DNA from: Dromaius novaehollandiae
Lineage: Eukaryota > Chordata > Aves > Casuariiformes > Dromaiidae
Direction of reading: 5' to 3'
Length of the DNA: 64,000 nt
Assembly (NCBI RefSeq): GCF_036370855.1
Contig: NC_088113.1
Coordinates: 21,968,501 to 22,032,500 of the forward strand
Shown here: in pieces, positions 60,922 through 64,000 of the stretch
Position numbering within the stretch: position 1 is the stretch's first letter
Layout: each line of letters starts with the position of its first letter
Notes under the pieces: model-generated
The model's database searches: none
Told to the model about the DNA's origin: nothing
Seen by the model: only the letters and a program-made list of their open reading frames with translations
Made by a program: the position numbers and the translations under genes

Positions 60922-61271
60922 GGGTCCAGAGCGCACTAGAGGGGTGCTAAGGTGTCTACATGGTTAAGAAATGTCTCTGGGAAAGAAGGGAGCAATCTGG
61001 AGGCCTTCTGAGGAGAGTAGAGGGTGTCTAAGTGGTCTAGGGGGCCATAAGAGAGCTGGGGGCCCAATTCTGTGGAAAAGAGGTGTCCAGAGCGCACTAG
61101 AAGGGGTGCTAAGGTGTCTACATGGTCCAGAAATGCCACTGGGGAAGAAGGGAGAAATCTGGAGGAGTTGCGAAGAGACTAGAGGGTGTCTAAGGGGTCT
61201 GGGGGCCTAGAAGAGTGCTGGGGGGCCAAATTCTGTGGAACAGAGGGGTCCAGAGTGCACTAGAGGGGTGC
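60922..61271 (-). repeat. Inverted dimer of the 162-bp unit in array B
   Basis: About two units in reverse orientation, flanked by direct units on both sides: GGGGTCCAGAGCGCACTAG, GGTGTCTACATGG and GAAGAAGGGAG are reverse complements of the direct unit. Confidence 0.85.
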
Positions 61272-61592
61272 TCTTTTCCACAGAGTCCAGATCCCAGCTC
61301 TCTTCTGGTCCCCAGGCCCCTTAGACACCCTCTAGTCTCCTCTCATCCCCTCCAGATTTCTCCCCTCTTCCCCAGAGGCATTTTTTGACTGTGTAGACGC
61401 CATAGAACCCCTCTAGTGCGCTCTGGACCCCTCTTTTCCACAGAAAGCAGCCCCCCAGCTATCTTCTGGCCCCCCAGGCCCCTTAGACCCCCTCTAGTCT
61501 CCTCGCAACCCCTGCTGATTTCTCCCTTCTTCCCCAGAGGCATTTCTTGACAGTGTCGACACCTTAGCACCCCTCTACTGCGCTCTGGACCC

Positions 61593-61725
61593 CTAAGGTG
61601 TTGACGTGGTCAAGAAATGCCTATGGGGAAGAAGGAAGCAATGTGGAGGGCTTCTGCGGAGACTACAGGGTGTCTTGGGGGTCTGGGGACCAAATGAGAG
61701 GTGGGGTCCCCACTTTCTGGAAAAG
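61593..61725 (-). repeat. 133-bp inverted block 6
   Basis: Same block as in array A with the same boundaries. Confidence 0.85.
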
Positions 61726-64000
61726 AGCACCCCTCTAGTGCCCTCTTGATCCCTCTGTTCAATGGAATAGGACCCCTAGCTCTCTTTTGGCCCCCCAGAC
61801 CCCTTAGGCACCCTCTAGTCTCCTTGCCACACAAAAAGATTTCTCCCTTCTTCCCCAGAAGCATTTATGGACAGTGTAGACGTCTTAGCACCCCTCTAGT
61901 GCGCTCTGGACCACTCTTTTCCACATAATTGGGCCCACCAGATAGCTTTCGGATCTCCAGACGCTTTAGACACCCTCTAGTCTCCTCGCAACCCCTCCAG
62001 ATTTCTCCCTTCTTCCCCAGAGGCATTTCTGGACCATGTAGATGCCTTAGCACCCCTCTAGTGCACTCTGGACCCCTCTTTTCCACAGAATTGTGCCCCC
62101 CAGATATCTTCTGGCCCCCCAGAGCCCTTAGACAGCCTCTAGTCTTTTCGCAACCCCTCCAGATTTCTCCCTTCTTGCCCCGAGCCATTTATGGACCATG
62201 TAGACACCTTAGCACCCCTGTAGTGTGCTGTGGACCCCTCTTTCCCCAGAATGTGGTCCCCCAGCTCTCTTGAGGCCCCCAGACCCCTTTAACAGCTTCT
62301 AGTCTCCTTGCAACCGCTCTTGATTTCTCCCTTCTTACCCAGAGGCATTTCTTGACAGTGTAGACATTTTAGCACGTTAGCCAATTCTATGCCATGTAGA
62401 TGCTTTAGCACCCCTCAAGTGCGCTCTGGACCCCTCTTTTCCACAGAATGGGGCCCCCCAGCTCTCTTGTGGCCCCCAGACCCCTTAGACACCCTCTAGT
62501 CTCCTCGCAACCCCTCCAGATTTCTCCCTTCTTCCCCAGAGGCATTTCTTGACAGTGTAGACATCTTAGCACGTTAGCCAATTCTGTGCCATGTATACGC
62601 TTTAGCACCCCTCTAGTGCACTCTGGATCCCTCTTTTCCACAGCATGGGCCCCCCCAGCTCTCTTGGGGCCCCCCAGACTCCTTAGACACTCTCTAGTCT
62701 CCTCACAACCCCTCCAGATTTCTCCCTTCTTCCGCAGAGGCATTTCTGGACAGTGTAGATGTCTTAGCACCCCTCTAGTGTGCTCTGGACCACTTTTTTC
62801 CACAGAATGGACCCCCCAGACGCCTCAGACAATCTCTAGTCTTCTCAGAACCCCTCCAGATTTCTCCCTTCTTCCCCAGAGCAATTTCTAGGCCAATGCA
62901 GACACCTTAGCACCCCTCTAATGCACTCTGGACTCCTATTTGCCACAGAATTGGGCCCTCCAGCTGTCTTTGGTCCCCCCAGACCCCTTAGACACCCTCT
63001 AGTCTCCTCACAAGCCCTCCAGATTTCTTCCTTCTTGCCCAGAGGCATTTCTTGACCGTGTAGACCCCTTAGCACCCCTCTAGTGCGCTCTGGACCCCTC
63101 TTTTGCACAGAATGGGGTCCTCTAGCTCTCTTCTCGCCCCCCAAGCCCCTTTAGATATCCTTTAGTGTGCTCGCAACCCTTCCAGATTTCTCCCTTCTTC
63201 CCCCGAGCCATTTCTGGACAGTGTAGTCCCCTTAGCACCCCTCTAGTGTGCTCTGGACCCCTCTTTTCCACAGAAATGTGGCCCCCCAGTTCTTTTGGTG
63301 CCACCCCGAAACCTTAGCCACCCTCTAGTCTCCTCGCAACTCCTTCCAGATTTCTCCCTTCTTCCCCAGAGGCATTTCTTGACCATGTAGATGCTTTAGC
63401 ACCCCTCTAGTGCACTCTGGACCCCTCTATTCCTCAGCATGGGCCCCCCCAGCTCTCTTGTGGCCCCCCAGAACCCTTAGCCACCCTCTAGTCTCCTCGC
63501 AACCCCTCCAGATTTCTCCCTTCTTCCCCAGAGGTATTTCTTGACAGTGTAGACCCCTTAGCACCCCTCTAGTGTGCTCTGGGCCCCTCTTTTACATGGG
63601 GCCCCCCAGCTCTCTTCTGGCCTCCCAAACCCCTTTAGGCAGCCTTTAGTGTGCTCGCAACCCCTCCAGATTTCTCCATTCTTCCCCAGAGGCATTTATG
63701 GACAGTGTAGACCCCTTAGCACCTCTCTACTTTGCTCTGGACCCCTCTTTTCCACAGAATGGGTTCCCCCAGCTCTCTTCTGGCCCCCCAGTACCCTTAG
63801 ACACCCTATAGTGTGCTCGCAACCCCTCCAGATTTCTGCCTTCTTCCCCAGAGCCATTTCTTGACAGTGTAGACGCCTTAGTACCCCTCTAGTGCGCTCT
63901 GGACCACTCTTTTCCACATAATTGGGCCCCCCAGCTCTCTTCTGGCCCCCCAGACCCTTTAGACAGCCTCTAGTCACCTCGTAACCCCTCCAGATTTCTC

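Larger units (their letters stand above)
56508..60947 (+). repeat. 13.4-kb-spaced duplication, right copy (contains D2)
   Basis: Near-identical to 43100-47539. It holds the truncated macrosatellite relative D2 (56508-58828), with its donor-like site at 57375, then the spacer (58829-59488), the 31-bp repeat (59489-60368) and the start of array B. D2 enters directly from array A and lacks the first about 570 bp of D1. Confidence 0.92.
60369..64000 (+). repeat. 162-bp satellite, array B (continues past the window)
   Basis: Same satellite as array A. After 62300 the units are less regular, with a local repeat around GCACGTTAGCCAATTCT (62372 and 62570) that array A lacks. The array is still running at the window end. 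Confidence 0.92.

Noticed and set aside
46963-63977. Repeated frames of 54-residue period in the 162-bp arrays on the minus strand
   Set aside because: The period is a multiple of three, both strands stay open, stops and shifts occur at random between units, and no start context or flanking gene structure is present.
46081-64000. CRISPR-like array
   Set aside because: Units are contiguous with no unique spacers, and the sequence is clearly a vertebrate-type satellite.

Overview
The window is eukaryotic and looks like a repeat-dominated, GC-rich bird chromosome region. I infer a galliform (chicken-like) microchromosome or W-type region from the GC-rich promoter-like arrays, the CT-rich short-period satellites and a tandem array carrying short inverted blocks. 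The last resembles the partially inverted repeat I recall being described from chicken, but I cannot verify identity. No conventional protein-coding gene, rRNA or tRNA was recognised. Most long open frames here come from repeats whose period is a multiple of three, or from GC-rich sequence without stops.

Left part (1-36646): four head-to-tail copies of a macrosatellite unit (M1-M4) of 9103, 8257, 9164 and at least 10122 bp. M4 is cut at a breakpoint at 36646. In order, each unit holds: a promoter-like cluster of ZNF143-type sites with ETS and YY1 sites; a solo-LTR-like fossil of about 570 bp; a GC-rich island with a 23/18-bp GC-box array, a 39-bp array with one NRF1-like core per copy and a YY1 start-site motif; a short predicted intron; a full CRE; a 933-bp sub-repeat present about 3, 2, 3 and 4 times; and a degenerate 31-bp CT-rich repeat with a poly-T tract. 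Size differences between units are explained mainly by copy number of the 933-bp sub-repeat and the GC arrays.

Middle part (36647-42538): largely single-copy sequence in which I recognise no gene. It starts with a diverged fragment of the 933-bp repeat and includes a polypyrimidine block and a CpG-rich stretch.

Right part (42539-64000): a diverged, shorter relative of the macrosatellite unit (D1) is followed by about 660 bp of other sequence, a degenerate 31-bp repeat and a 9.5-kb array of a 162-bp satellite (array A). D2, its spacer and a second array (B, running off the window) repeat this order 13408 bp downstream. The 162-bp unit appears to be a composite of 31-bp and about 20-bp CT-rich modules. 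A 133-bp inverted block recurs six times in the arrays at multiples of about 162 bp.

Taken together, the left half may be a transcribed macrosatellite, comparable in design to DXZ4-like loci, with motifs for ZNF143, YY1, NRF1 and Sp/KLF factors. Its CpGs look undecayed, while the 162-bp arrays show CpG decay. The regulatory roles are inference from motifs and from conservation between M and D units.
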